NCBI RefSeq assembly: GCF_902459555.1
Contig: NZ_CABPSM010000003.1
Span: 1 to 64,000 of the forward strand
DNA length: 64,000 nucleotides
DNA from: Pandoraea horticolens
GTDB taxonomy: Bacteria > Pseudomonadota > Gammaproteobacteria > Burkholderiales > Burkholderiaceae
Direction of reading: 5' to 3'
Below the pieces are notes generated by a model. It searched no databases, was not told where the DNA came from, and saw nothing but the letters and a program-made list of their open reading frames with translations. Shown here in pieces: positions 44,764 through 53,922 of the stretch. Within the stretch, counting starts at the first letter, position 1, and the number at the start of each line of letters is the position of its first letter. The position numbers were made by a program, and so were the translations under genes.

Positions 44764-44866
44764 GCCACAACGGTCTGAACGGAAGCGTCCGGGCAGGATC
44801 CGCAAGATCCGCCGAATCGACAAGCGCCGTCAGCCGGTAGGTCATCCCCCGACGTACGAGTTGAGC

Positions 44867-46261
44867 ATGAGCATCGCCATACCTGTCCCGAATCGACTGG
44901 CCCGACTGGGCCTTTGGATGCAACACCACGGCAAGCTGATACGTGGCGTGCAGTGGGGCGTCGTGCTGGTTTATGCGTTCCTCATCTGCGTGCCGGTCAT
45001 GATGCCGTTGCCTGACGAAACGGCACACATCCTCGATAACCTCACTGTCTTTGCGCAGTTCACGTTCTGGGGCATCTGGTGGCCGTTCGTGCTCATCAGC
45101 ATGGTGCTCATGGGCCGTGTCTGGTGCGGTGTGCTGTGTCCGGAAGGCACGCTCTCGGAATTCGCGAGCCGCCATGGGCGCGGGCGCGCCATTCCCCGCT
45201 GGATGCGCTGGGGCGGCTGGCCGTTCGTGGCCTTCGCCGGCACGACCCTCTACGGTCAGATGGTCAGCGTCTACCAATATCCGAAGGCAGTGCTGCTGGT
45301 GCTCGGCGGTTCGACCGTCGGCGCGATGGTGATCGGCTATTTCTATGGGCGCGACAAGCGTGTGTGGTGCAAGTATCTGTGCCCGGTCAACGGCGTATTC
45401 TCGTTGCTGGCGCGTCTGGCGCCGTTCCACTTCAAGGTCAACGAAGACGCCTGGCGCCGGTCGTATCACACCAACGGCCACAAGATCATGCCGATCAACT
45501 GCGCGCCGCTCGTGCCGCTGCGCAACATGAAGGGGGGGGCGCAGTGCCATATGTGTGGGCGTTGCGCCGGGCATCGCGACGCCATCGAACTCACAAGCCG
45601 CTCGCCGAGCGAAGAGATCGTGAAGTTCGGTGCGACCGAGAACAATAGCGTGTGGGACAGCGTGCTCGTCATGTACGGTCTGCTTGGCGTGGCCATCGGC
45701 GCGTTCCACTGGACGGTGAATCCGTGGTTCGTCGCCACCAAGACCATGCTGGCCACGTGGCTCATTGATCACAACATCATGTGGCCGTTCGAGACGAACG
45801 CCCCGTGGTTCGTGTTCACCAATTACCCCGATCAGAGCGACGTCTTCACGTGGCTCGACGGCGGCATGGTCGTCACGTACATCCTGGGCAACGGCCTGCT
45901 GCTGGGCCTGGCCTTCACGATTCTCTTCGCGCTGGCCAACCGGGCGATGGGACCGTGGCAGACGTCGCGATTCAATCATCTGGTGCAGTCGCTCATTCCG
46001 ATCGCCGGGGCCGGGGTGTTCATCGGCCTGTCGGCCACGACGATCAGCCTGTTGCGTGCCGAGCATCTGCCGGTGTACTGGGCCAACGACGTGCGGGCGG
46101 CCATTCTCGCCGCGACCACGCTGTGGAGCCTGTGGCTGGGCTGGCGCGTGACCGGCCGTCACGCACGCTCGTTCGGGCGCCGTCTGGCCGGCATGGCGGG
46201 TGTCGTGGCGGCGCTGGCGCTAGTCAACTGGCTCTGGCTGCTGATGTTCTGGATATGGTGA
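44867..46261 (+). CDS. ftrD: Polyferredoxin-type membrane protein FtrD
   Basis: A 464-residue protein with several helices and 4Fe-4S ferredoxin motifs: [29 protein letters not shown] and [16 protein letters not shown]. These NapH-like segments carry electrons across or along the membrane; in Ftr they are thought to recycle electrons from iron oxidation. The start ATG follows GAG at 7 bases (TTGAGC is close). The 145-bp gap before it holds a stable hairpin. Confidence 0.88.
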   Translation: MSIAIPVPNRLARLGLWMQHHGKLIRGVQWGVVLVYAFLICVPVMMPLPDETAHILDNLTVFAQFTFWGIWWPFVLISMVLMGRVWCGVLCPEGTLSEFASRHGRGRAIPRWMRWGGWPFVAFAGTTLYGQMVSVYQYPKAVLLVLGGSTVGAMVIGYFYGRDKRVWCKYLCPVNGVFSLLARLAPFHFKVNEDAWRRSYHTNGHKIMPINCAPLVPLRNMKGGAQCHMCGRCAGHRDAIELTSRSPSEEIVKFGATENNSVWDSVLVMYGLLGVAIGAFHWTVNPWFVATKTMLATWLIDHNIMWPFETNAPWFVFTNYPDQSDVFTWLDGGMVVTYILGNGLLLGLAFTILFALANRAMGPWQTSRFNHLVQSLIPIAGAGVFIGLSATTISLLRAEHLPVYWANDVRAAILAATTLWSLWLGWRVTGRHARSFGRRLAGMAGVVAALALVNWLWLLMFWIW

Positions 46262-46346
46262 CGCAACGGGTGACTGGCGCGTCCCGATTGGCGAGCCTTC
46301 GGCCCGTGGCCTACAATGTCGCCACAAGTCTTTCTGTGTAACGCCC

Positions 46347-47213
46347 ATGTTGCTTGCTCAACGCCTGCCGCTTTATTTCCGCCTCGTTCGCCTCGATAAG
46401 CCGATCGGCACCGTGCTGCTGCTGTGGCCGACGCTCGCGGCGCTGTGGATCGCATCGAACGGGCATCCCGACCTGCTGCTGCTTGCGATCTTCACGCTCG
46501 GCACGTTCCTGATGCGCTCGGCGGGCTGCGCCATCAACGATTACGCCGACCGCGACTTCGACAGGTTCGTCAAACGCACGAAAGAGCGTCCGATCACGTC
46601 GGGACGCATTCGTGCATGGGAAGCGCTCGCCGTGGCTGCGACGCTCGCACTCGTGAGCTTCCTGCTGATTCTGCCGCTCAACGCGCTGACCAAGTGGCTG
46701 TCGATTCCCGCGCTGTTCGTCGCGGGCACCTATCCGTTCACCAAGCGCTTTCTGGCGATTCCGCAGGCCTATCTCGGCGTAGCGTTCGGTTTCGGCATTC
46801 CGATGGCTTTTGCTGCCGTGCAGGATCAGGTGCCGGTCGTCGCATGGGTGCTGCTGCTCTCGAATGTGTTCTGGTCGGTGGCGTACGACACCGAATATGC
46901 GATGGTCGATCGCGACGACGACCTGAAGATCGGCATCAAGACGTCGGCGATCACGTTCGGACGCTTCGACGTGCTGGCGATCATGCTCTGTTACGCCGGC
47001 GCACTCGGCATTCAGACGGGCGTCGGCGTATATCTGGGCTTCGGCTGGCCGTTCTGGCTGGGCATGGCCGTGGCGGTGAGCTTCGCCATTTACCATTACT
47101 TCCTGATTCGCGGACGCGAGCGTATGCCGTGCTTCGCGGCGTTCCGCCATAACAACTGGCTCGGTGCCGCCGTATTCGCGGGCATTGCCGGACATTACCT
47201 GCTGACGGCATAA
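46347..47213 (+). CDS. ubiA: 4-hydroxybenzoate octaprenyltransferase
   Basis: A 288-residue membrane prenyltransferase of ubiquinone synthesis that attaches a polyprenyl chain to 4-hydroxybenzoate. Two Asp-rich motifs are clear: NDYADRDFD (residues 65-73) and [12 protein letters not shown], with about nine helices. The length matches E. coli UbiA (290). It appears as a single gene with a terminator after it. Confidence 0.95.
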   Translation: MLLAQRLPLYFRLVRLDKPIGTVLLLWPTLAALWIASNGHPDLLLLAIFTLGTFLMRSAGCAINDYADRDFDRFVKRTKERPITSGRIRAWEALAVAATLALVSFLLILPLNALTKWLSIPALFVAGTYPFTKRFLAIPQAYLGVAFGFGIPMAFAAVQDQVPVVAWVLLLSNVFWSVAYDTEYAMVDRDDDLKIGIKTSAITFGRFDVLAIMLCYAGALGIQTGVGVYLGFGWPFWLGMAVAVSFAIYHYFLIRGRERMPCFAAFRHNNWLGAAVFAGIAGHYLLTA

Positions 47214-47272
47214 GCGCCGGTGCAGCATCCTCTGCGTCACGCTCACGCATCGTCAGGCAAACATACCCAACA

Positions 47273-47296
47273 AAACGGCCCGCATGCGGGCCGTTT
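47273..47296. terminator. Bidirectional terminator between ubiA and proC
   Basis: The perfect palindrome AAACGGCCCGCATGCGGGCCGTTT has an A-rich flank on one side and GTCTTT on the other. It lies between convergent genes. Confidence 0.8.
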
Positions 47297-47323
47297 GTCT
47301 TTGCTGCGTCTGAAGGGCGTGTG

Positions 47324-48136
47324 TCAGGCGTCGCCCAACTCGTCGCCGAGTTCCTTGGCGCGGGTGTTCGCCGCATGGACGCCGCGCACGATGGCTGCCT
47401 TGATGGCGTCGCGCTCGAACGAGCTAAGCGCGGCAAACGTCGTGCCGCCCTTGGACGTCACGCGCTCACGCAGCACGCTCACCGGCTCGCTCGATTGCGC
47501 GGCCAGTTGCGATGCCCCGGTGAACGTGGCGATGGCCAACTGGCGTCCCTGCTCGGGCGTGAAGCCCAGTTCCTGAGCTGCCTGCTCCAGCGCTTCGATG
47601 AAATAGAACACGTATGCCGGACCGCTGCCCGAGATCGCCGTCACGCCGTCGAGCTGACTTTCTTTTTGAACCCAGACGATTTGCCCTGCGGCGCCCAGCA
47701 CATTCTCGGCACGCTTGCGCTGGTCGGAATCGACGCCCGAGAGCGCGGCCAGACCGGTGATGCCCATGCCGATCAGTGCGGGCGTGTTCGGCATGCAGCG
47801 CACGATCTGGTTATGGCCGCCGAGCCAGCGCGCCAGATCGGACGCACGAATGCCCGCGGCAATGCTGATGACCAGTTGGCCGTTCAGGTGCGGTTGGAGG
47901 GCTTGCGCGACGTCTTTGAGGACTTGCGGTTTGACAGCCAGCACGAGCGTGTCGTAATCGCGCAGGCGATCATTGGGGGCGCTGGCGGTCTCGACGCCAT
48001 ACTGTTTGGCGAGGCTTTCACGGGTCGATTCGTTGACGTCGATCGCGAGAATGTCGCGCGGGGCAGTGCCGCGCTTGACGAGTCCGCCGATCAGGGCATT
48101 GGCCATGTTGCCGCCGCCGATGAATGCAATTCTCAT
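47324..48136 (-). CDS. proC: Pyrroline-5-carboxylate reductase
   Basis: A 270-residue enzyme of proline synthesis reducing P5C to proline with NAD(P)H. The Rossmann motif is MRIAFIGGGNMANALIGGL, and the family's C-terminal signature VTSKGGTTFAALSSFERD is present, as is GSGPAYVFYFIEAL. The start ATG has AAGGA about 6 bases upstream. yggS lies 82 bp upstream on the same strand; these two genes are often paired in bacteria. Confidence 0.95.
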   Translation of the reverse strand: MRIAFIGGGNMANALIGGLVKRGTAPRDILAIDVNESTRESLAKQYGVETASAPNDRLRDYDTLVLAVKPQVLKDVAQALQPHLNGQLVISIAAGIRASDLARWLGGHNQIVRCMPNTPALIGMGITGLAALSGVDSDQRKRAENVLGAAGQIVWVQKESQLDGVTAISGSGPAYVFYFIEALEQAAQELGFTPEQGRQLAIATFTGASQLAAQSSEPVSVLRERVTSKGGTTFAALSSFERDAIKAAIVRGVHAANTRAKELGDELGDA

Positions 48137-48218
48137 AACCATCCTTTGCGTTGCGTATGTCATTACCTCTTGCTGCGGCGAGCCGTCACGAGGCGCTCGC
48201 CGCCGGGGCGCGCCGCGA

Positions 48219-48932
48219 TCAGGCCCGGGGGCCGTAATCGCGCGCACCGAAAATAGCGGTGCCGATACGCACCATTGTCGCACCCTCGGCAATCGCCGCC
48301 TCGAGATCGCCTGACATGCCCATCGACAGCGTGTCGAGGGCTAGTCCATTGGCGCGCAGCGCGTCGAACAACTCGCGTACGGCCTTGAACGGTGCGCGTT
48401 GGCGAGCCGGATCGTCTTCGGGTTCAGGAATTGCCATCAGGCCGCGCAATCGCAGATTCGGCAGGGCGGCGATGGCGCGCGCGACCGCGGGCACATCCGC
48501 AGGCGCGACGCCGCTCTTGCTCGCTTCGCCGCTGATGTTGACTTGCAGGCAGACTTGCAGGGGCGGGAGGTTCGCTGGCCGTTGGGCGCTCAGTCGTTCG
48601 GCGATCTTCAGTCGATCGACCGAATGCACCCAGTCGAAATGCTCCGCCACCGGCCGCGTCTTGTTGCTTTGCAATGGGCCGATGAAATGCCACTCGAGCG
48701 GTTGGCCGTCGACCGTCTCTCCTGAGAGTGCGGCCATCTTGTCGAGCGACTCCTGCACGTAGTTCTCGCCGAAAGCGCGCTGTCCGGCGGCGAGCGCTTC
48801 GCGCACGGCGTCGGCGCCAAACGTCTTCGAGACGGCGAGCAAATGCACGCTACCCGCCGGGCGGCCGGCGTCGGCAGTGGCACGGGCGATCCGGGAGAGG
48901 ACGTCGTCGAGGTGTGCTGCGATGGTCGACAT
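48219..48932 (-). CDS. yggS: PLP homeostasis protein (YggS/PROSC family)
   Basis: A 237-residue single-domain PLP-binding barrel. The PLP-binding Lys is in HLLAVSKTFGADAV, and the family motifs GENYVQESLDKM, WHFIGPLQSNKTR and GMSGDLEAAIAEGATMVRIG are all present. Members buffer pyridoxal phosphate and affect amino-acid metabolism. It lies upstream of proC in the same direction. Confidence 0.94.
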   Translation of the reverse strand: MSTIAAHLDDVLSRIARATADAGRPAGSVHLLAVSKTFGADAVREALAAGQRAFGENYVQESLDKMAALSGETVDGQPLEWHFIGPLQSNKTRPVAEHFDWVHSVDRLKIAERLSAQRPANLPPLQVCLQVNISGEASKSGVAPADVPAVARAIAALPNLRLRGLMAIPEPEDDPARQRAPFKAVRELFDALRANGLALDTLSMGMSGDLEAAIAEGATMVRIGTAIFGARDYGPRA

Positions 48933-49170
48933 GAGGCAGGTTCGGGCGTCGGTAGGGCGTCTGTAGGGCGGTGTCGTTGGCGCGGGGGGCGTTGCAACGG
49001 CGTTGCAGGTCAACGATTATAGCTGTGCCTGCGCCCGAGGTGCTACCCCGGAAAAAACGAGGTGCTACCCGCGCCGTTTGCGCTGTTCGGTGCGCCTGAC
49101 GCACGCCGAACGGTCACGACACGCGGCTTGTGGCAGACTTTGCGGTGCCAACATCGACAGGGAGCCACAG

Positions 49171-49668
49171 ATGAGCGCGAATTCGCAGCATGTGTACGAT
49201 TTTTCAGTCCAGACGCTGTCGGGCGAAACCGTCAGCCTGTCGCAGTACCGTGGCAAGGTGCTGCTGATCGTCAACACGGCGAGCGAGTGCGGCTTCACGC
49301 CGCAGTACGCTGGTCTGCAAACGCTCTACGAACAACTCGGCCCGCGCGGCTTCGAGGTGCTCGCGTTTCCGTGCAACCAGTTCGGCAAGCAGGAGCCGGG
49401 CGACGCACAGGCCATTCGCAGCTTCTGCGATCTACGCTTTCACGTCACGTTCCCGATGTTCGCCAAGGTCGACGTCAAAGGGCCGGACGCCGCACCGCTC
49501 TACGCCTATCTCACACAGGAAAAGCGAGGCGTGCTGGGGACGAAGGCAATCAAGTGGAATTTCACGAAGTTTCTCGTCGACGCGCAGGGCAACGTGGTGG
49601 CGCGTTATGCGCCGACGGCGAAACCCGAAGCCATCCGTGCGGACATCGAGAAGCTGCTGCCGGCCTGA
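49171..49668 (+). CDS. Glutathione peroxidase-family thiol peroxidase
   Basis: A 165-residue peroxidase: the peroxidatic Cys is in NTASECGFTPQY, the Gln in AFPCNQFGKQEPG, and the Trp in IKWNFTKFLVD, completing the catalytic tetrad. This non-selenium form resembles BtuE. The start follows GGGAG by about 7 bases. It probably reduces hydroperoxides in the cytoplasm. Confidence 0.92.
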   Translation: MSANSQHVYDFSVQTLSGETVSLSQYRGKVLLIVNTASECGFTPQYAGLQTLYEQLGPRGFEVLAFPCNQFGKQEPGDAQAIRSFCDLRFHVTFPMFAKVDVKGPDAAPLYAYLTQEKRGVLGTKAIKWNFTKFLVDAQGNVVARYAPTAKPEAIRADIEKLLPA

Positions 49669-49726
49669 GCGAGATGTCCGCGTCAGGCTGTCCTCAGGCG
49701 GGCAGGCTGGCTCAAAACCCGAAATG

Positions 49727-50173
49727 TTAACGAATGACTTGCCGCAGACGGGCGGCATGCGAGCGCAGTGCGGCAGGACGAGCGGAGTCGTCTGCCGCTT
49801 CACGCAGGGCGATGCGGGCACCCGTGCCAGCGCTCAACGTCACCCAGCCGGAGGTCTCGACAACGTGAACCTGTCCGGCTGAGAGCGGGACGGTGCTCCG
49901 CCAAAAGCTCGCCGCCAGCCAGCGCGGCGCTGCCGTAAGCAGAACATCCCCGCGTTCGATATGGAGCACCGTGCCAAGGCCCATATAGGCGTAAAACGAT
50001 TGCCCGTGTGCTAACGAGAGGTGTGACGGGAGCCGGGCAGGCGAGCCGCTTTCGGCGTTGGCAGGCAAGGCGACGCGTGGCGAGGACAGAGGCCAGTCAG
50101 CGCGCCTGGCGTCGCCGATATCTCGTACCCGCGTCGAATCGGAGGAAAAGAGGGGCGACTGGGGCTTTGCCAT
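49727..50173 (-). CDS. DUF2917-like protein
   Basis: A 148-residue protein whose middle (LAHGQSFYAYMGLGTVLHIE, then PLSAGQVHVVETSGWVTLS) resembles the cupin-like DUF2917 family, with unconserved polar N-terminal 60 residues. Function unknown. The start ATG follows GGAG by 7 bases, and an upstream open frame lacks such a signal. Confidence 0.65.
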   Translation of the reverse strand: MAKPQSPLFSSDSTRVRDIGDARRADWPLSSPRVALPANAESGSPARLPSHLSLAHGQSFYAYMGLGTVLHIERGDVLLTAAPRWLAASFWRSTVPLSAGQVHVVETSGWVTLSAGTGARIALREAADDSARPAALRSHAARLRQVIR

Positions 50174-50349
50174 GAGGGGCTCCGGGGTGTTGAACAGATG
50201 GGTACAGCGTATCGGTCGCCAGACGCTCCCGGTAGGCACACAGTTGCGCTGTTTCGCGCGTAACAGAGCGGCTTCCGGCAATCTGTTACGATGCCGATTC
50301 AACGAATCTGTATCTGTTATGGTCGCGTGCAATATCCGATCATCTGCGC

Positions 50350-51897
50350 ATGGACGCCGTTACTCCCACGCTCGCCGCCCCGGACACCGAGCCGCTCATC
50401 GCGGACACCCCGAAGGCATCTCCCGCCGCCACGCCGTCGCCAGCGGCTTCGGAGGATCGCACGCCGCTTTATCGTCAGCTAGCCGACCATTACCGCCACG
50501 CCATCGAGGCGGGCACGCTCGTGCCGGGCGACCGCATGCCGAGTGTGCGCACCTTGATGGAGCGGCATCAGGTCAGTCTGTCGACGGCCTTGCAGACGTG
50601 CCGTCATCTTGAGGCGCAGGGGGTGCTCGAGGCACGTCCGCGTTCGGGTTACTTCGTGCGCACACCTGCCCGGGCGAGCCTCGTGCCGGTGGCCGAGCCG
50701 CGTCCGTGGGTGCCCGATCTGATGCAGTACGTGGGCATCAATCAGCGCGTGTCGTCGATCCTCGCGAGGGGGCTTCAGGCGGACGTCAAAGTCAATTTCG
50801 CGGTCGCCCATGGCTCCCCGTCGCTCTACCCGGTCAACGAACTTCAGCAGGCCACCATCCGGGCGTTGCGCGACAACCCGCTGCTCTACGGCACGCCGCC
50901 GCCCGGTGGCGGAGAAGCGCGTTTCCGTTGCGCGATCGCCCGGCGCGCGCTCGAAGCGCGCATGAACATCAATCCCGAGGAAATCGTCGTCACGCACGGC
51001 TGTATCGAGGCGGTCAATCTCGCGTTGCGTGCGGTGGCATCAGCGGGCGACGTGGTCGCCGTCGAATCGCCGACGTACTACGCGCTGCTGCAAACACTGG
51101 AGAGCATGGGCATGCGGGCGCTCGAAATTCCCACGAGTCCGCAGACGGGGATCTCGCTCGAAGCGCTTCAATTGGCGAGCGAGACCTACGACAACATCAA
51201 GGCCGTGATCGTCGTGCCGCATTTCCAGAATCCGCTCGGGTCGGTCATGCCCGATTCGCACAAGGCGCAGCTTGTGAAGTGGGCGGAGTCGCGCGGCGTG
51301 GCGATCATCGAAGACGACACTTACTCGGCGCTGGGCGATGATGGCAATATTCCGGCCGCCATCCGCTCATGGGATACATCGGGCAACGTGATTCACTGCG
51401 CATCGCTGCACAAGACGATGGCGCCGGGCATGCGGCTCGGCTGGATCGCGGGCGGCAAGTGGCAGTGGCGAGTGGAGATGCTCAAGTACGCGCAGACGCG
51501 CCCGAACGAAGCGCTCGCGCAGATCGCGATGGGCGAATTCATGGATTCCCCTCGTTACGATCGTCACCTGCGCCGCTTGCGGGCGCAGCTACGCGAGCAT
51601 CGGGCGGCGATGGCAGAGGCGATCGCCACCCATTTCCCGGCGGGCACACGTCTGACATTGCCTGCCGGTGGACTAAGCCTGTGGGTGGAAATGCCGGGCA
51701 GCGTCAGTTCGGAGCGACTGTTCGATGCGGCGCTCGCCAAGGGGATTCGTGTCGCGCCGGGCAGTCTTTTCTCGAACTCGTCGCGCTACGACCACTTCCT
51801 GCGCATCAACGGCGGTCAGCCGTTCACGCGAGAGGTCGAGAAGGCGGTGCGCACACTGGCGACGGAAGTCTCGCGCTTGCTGGATACGAATGGCTGA
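50350..51897 (+). CDS. MocR-type regulator (GntR HTH fused to aminotransferase-like domain)
   Basis: A 515-residue protein. Residues 35-110 hold the GntR winged HTH (YRQLADHYRHAIEAGTLVPG, then MERHQVSLSTALQTCRHLEA). Residues 140-510 are a fold-type I aminotransferase domain with the PLP-binding segments VTHGCIEAVNLALRAVA, ESPTYYALLQTLESMGM, the Asp in IIEDDTYSALGDDG and the Lys in HCASLHKTMAPGMRLGW. The N-terminal 30 residues are Ala/Pro-rich. MocR proteins use PLP or a PLP adduct as effector; the target here is not evident. Confidence 0.92.
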   Translation: MDAVTPTLAAPDTEPLIADTPKASPAATPSPAASEDRTPLYRQLADHYRHAIEAGTLVPGDRMPSVRTLMERHQVSLSTALQTCRHLEAQGVLEARPRSGYFVRTPARASLVPVAEPRPWVPDLMQYVGINQRVSSILARGLQADVKVNFAVAHGSPSLYPVNELQQATIRALRDNPLLYGTPPPGGGEARFRCAIARRALEARMNINPEEIVVTHGCIEAVNLALRAVASAGDVVAVESPTYYALLQTLESMGMRALEIPTSPQTGISLEALQLASETYDNIKAVIVVPHFQNPLGSVMPDSHKAQLVKWAESRGVAIIEDDTYSALGDDGNIPAAIRSWDTSGNVIHCASLHKTMAPGMRLGWIAGGKWQWRVEMLKYAQTRPNEALAQIAMGEFMDSPRYDRHLRRLRAQLREHRAAMAEAIATHFPAGTRLTLPAGGLSLWVEMPGSVSSERLFDAALAKGIRVAPGSLFSNSSRYDHFLRINGGQPFTREVEKAVRTLATEVSRLLDTNG

Positions 51898-51969
51898 GCG
51901 GCCGGGAGGGTAAGGCCCGGCACATCGCAGCACATCGCGGCATACCGCCGCATATTGCCGTGAATGCGC

Positions 51970-53052
51970 TCAGAACTCCGGATACATCCGCCCCGGATTG
52001 AAGATGCCCGCCGGGTCGAACACCGACTTCAGATTGCGGTGGATGCGCATGAGCGGTGCGGGCAGGGGCGTGAACACACCCACGCCGGGCTCACCGTAGC
52101 GGAAGAGCGTGGCGTGTCCACCGTCTTGCCGCGCCGCCGATCGCACGATCTGCGCGTCGGCGTCGGTAATCCACCAACGCTGTGCGCCGCCCCACTCGAT
52201 GAGTTGTTTGCCAGGTAAGCGGTGCGGTTCGGCGGTCGACGGCACGGCCAGACGCCACAGCGCCTGGCCCGGTCCCGCATCGGCGAAGAAGTTGTCCGTC
52301 TGCTCGCGGATCGCGTGCCAGAACTTGGCGGCGTGAATGGCGTCGACCAACTCCCCGCCCATTTTCACGCGCGCGGCCTTGATCGCTGCCGATGCTCCCG
52401 CCAGACGAATCACCAGCAAATCGTTGCGCCAAGCACTGCCTGTGATCGGCAACGGTTGCCCGCCCCATTCATTGAGCTTGCGCACGGCATCAACGGCGTT
52501 CATTTCGAATTGCAGCGTCAGTTCGGCAAACGGCTGCGGCAACACCTTGAGCGACACTTCGAGAATCAGGCCCAGCGTGCCCAGCGAACCGGCGAGCATG
52601 CGCGAGACATCGTAACCCGCGACGTTCTTCATCACCTGACCGCCGAAGTTCAGCACATGACCGCGCCCGTCCATCAATTTGGCGCCGAGAACGAAGTCGC
52701 GCACGGCACCCACGGCACTACGGCGAGGCCCGGCGAGCCCGGCCGCCACCGCACCGCCGATCGTCGCGCCCGGCCCGAAGTAGGGCGGCTCGAAGGGCAG
52801 CAACTGATTACGCTCGGCGAGCGCCGCCTCGATGTCGGCGAGCGGCGTGCCGCAGCGCGCCGTGATGACCAACTCTGCCGGGTCGTAGGCCACGATGCCG
52901 CTGTAGGCGCGTGTGTCGAGCACGTCCCCCACGCGCTGTTGGCCGTACCACGCCTTGGTGCCGCCGCCACGAAGCTGAAGCGGTGCACGGCGTGCCGTGG
53001 CATGTTCGATGACGGCGCGGAAGTTCTCGAGAGTGTCGTTCGTGTCGGTCAT
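51970..53052 (-). CDS. glcE: Glycolate oxidase FAD-binding subunit GlcE
   Basis: A 360-residue FAD-binding PCMH-type protein: FEPPYFGPGATIGGAVAAGL is the flavin-binding loop, and NFGGQVMKNVAGYDVSRML with GSLGTLGLILEVSLKVLP is characteristic of GlcE. It starts with a TGATG overlap at the end of the channel gene. GlcE forms a complex with GlcD and the iron-sulfur GlcF. No glcF follows: the next gene (ending 51897) is on the other strand and unrelated. Confidence 0.92.
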   Translation of the reverse strand: MTDTNDTLENFRAVIEHATARRAPLQLRGGGTKAWYGQQRVGDVLDTRAYSGIVAYDPAELVITARCGTPLADIEAALAERNQLLPFEPPYFGPGATIGGAVAAGLAGPRRSAVGAVRDFVLGAKLMDGRGHVLNFGGQVMKNVAGYDVSRMLAGSLGTLGLILEVSLKVLPQPFAELTLQFEMNAVDAVRKLNEWGGQPLPITGSAWRNDLLVIRLAGASAAIKAARVKMGGELVDAIHAAKFWHAIREQTDNFFADAGPGQALWRLAVPSTAEPHRLPGKQLIEWGGAQRWWITDADAQIVRSAARQDGGHATLFRYGEPGVGVFTPLPAPLMRIHRNLKSVFDPAGIFNPGRMYPEF

Positions 53053-53921
53053 CAGCTCGGTTCTGGCGGCGGTGGCGTGTCGGATTGATAGGGGGGCAGC
53101 TCACTGCCGCAGTGCTTGCAGTAGCTCGCATTGGCGTCGTGCCCTTCGGTAAGGCATTGCTGGCAGGTGCGCGTGGTGATGGCATTCTTGCGCATGACCG
53201 AATGGATTTCCGCACCCATGATGCCCGTGGGAATCGCAATCACGCTGTAACCGAGCAGCATCACGAACCCAGTGATCGCCTTGCCCAGTCCGGTGACCGG
53301 CACCACATCGCCATAGCCGGTGGTCGTGAGCGTGACGATGGCCCAGTAGATGCCCACCGGAATGCTGGTGAAGCCGTGCTCCGGTCCCTCGATGATGTGC
53401 ATGAGCGTGCCGAAGATCACCACGATGATCGAGATGAATCCGAGAAACACGAGGATTTTGCGGCGCGCGTTGTAGAGCGCGATGCTGAGCACGCCGGCTT
53501 CGTTCACATACGCCGTGAGCTTGAGAATTCGGAACGCGCGCATCAGACGCAGCAAACGCACGTCGATCAGCCCATGCAGTTCGGGCACGAGAATCGCGAG
53601 ATACGTCGGCAGAATGGAGAGCAGATCGATAATGCCGTAGAACGACAGCGCGTAACGCAGCGGTCGATGCGCGCTCAGCAGCCGCGCGATGTACTCGGCC
53701 GTAAAGAGCAGGGTAAAGAACCATTCGAGAATCGCCATCGGCAGCGACGCCGTAGCCTGCACGGCAGGCACGCTTGAGACGATTACCGTGAGTACCGACA
53801 GCACGATGGCGATAAGCAGCGCGATGTCGAACAGCCGCCCTTCGCGTGTATCGGCCTCGAAGATGATGATGTACAGCCGCTGCCGCCAATCGTGCGGCAT
53901 CCAATCTGACAGCGGGCGCAT
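53052..53921 (-). CDS. Voltage-gated K+ channel with C-terminal zinc ribbon
   Basis: A 289-residue six-helix channel. The S4-like helix is RLLRLMRAFRILKLTAY with Arg at every third position, the pore filter is TLTTTGYGDVVPVTG, and S6 follows (GFVMLLGYSVIAIPTGIM). After S6 come two CxxC pairs (TCQQCLTEG and SYCKHCGSE), likely a zinc ribbon that may tune gating. The gene starts 1 base after glcD and overlaps glcE by one base, so it is transcribed and translated within the FAD-oxidase operon. Confidence 0.9.
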   Translation of the reverse strand: MRPLSDWMPHDWRQRLYIIIFEADTREGRLFDIALLIAIVLSVLTVIVSSVPAVQATASLPMAILEWFFTLLFTAEYIARLLSAHRPLRYALSFYGIIDLLSILPTYLAILVPELHGLIDVRLLRLMRAFRILKLTAYVNEAGVLSIALYNARRKILVFLGFISIIVVIFGTLMHIIEGPEHGFTSIPVGIYWAIVTLTTTGYGDVVPVTGLGKAITGFVMLLGYSVIAIPTGIMGAEIHSVMRKNAITTRTCQQCLTEGHDANASYCKHCGSELPPYQSDTPPPPEPS

Positions 53922-53922
53922 A

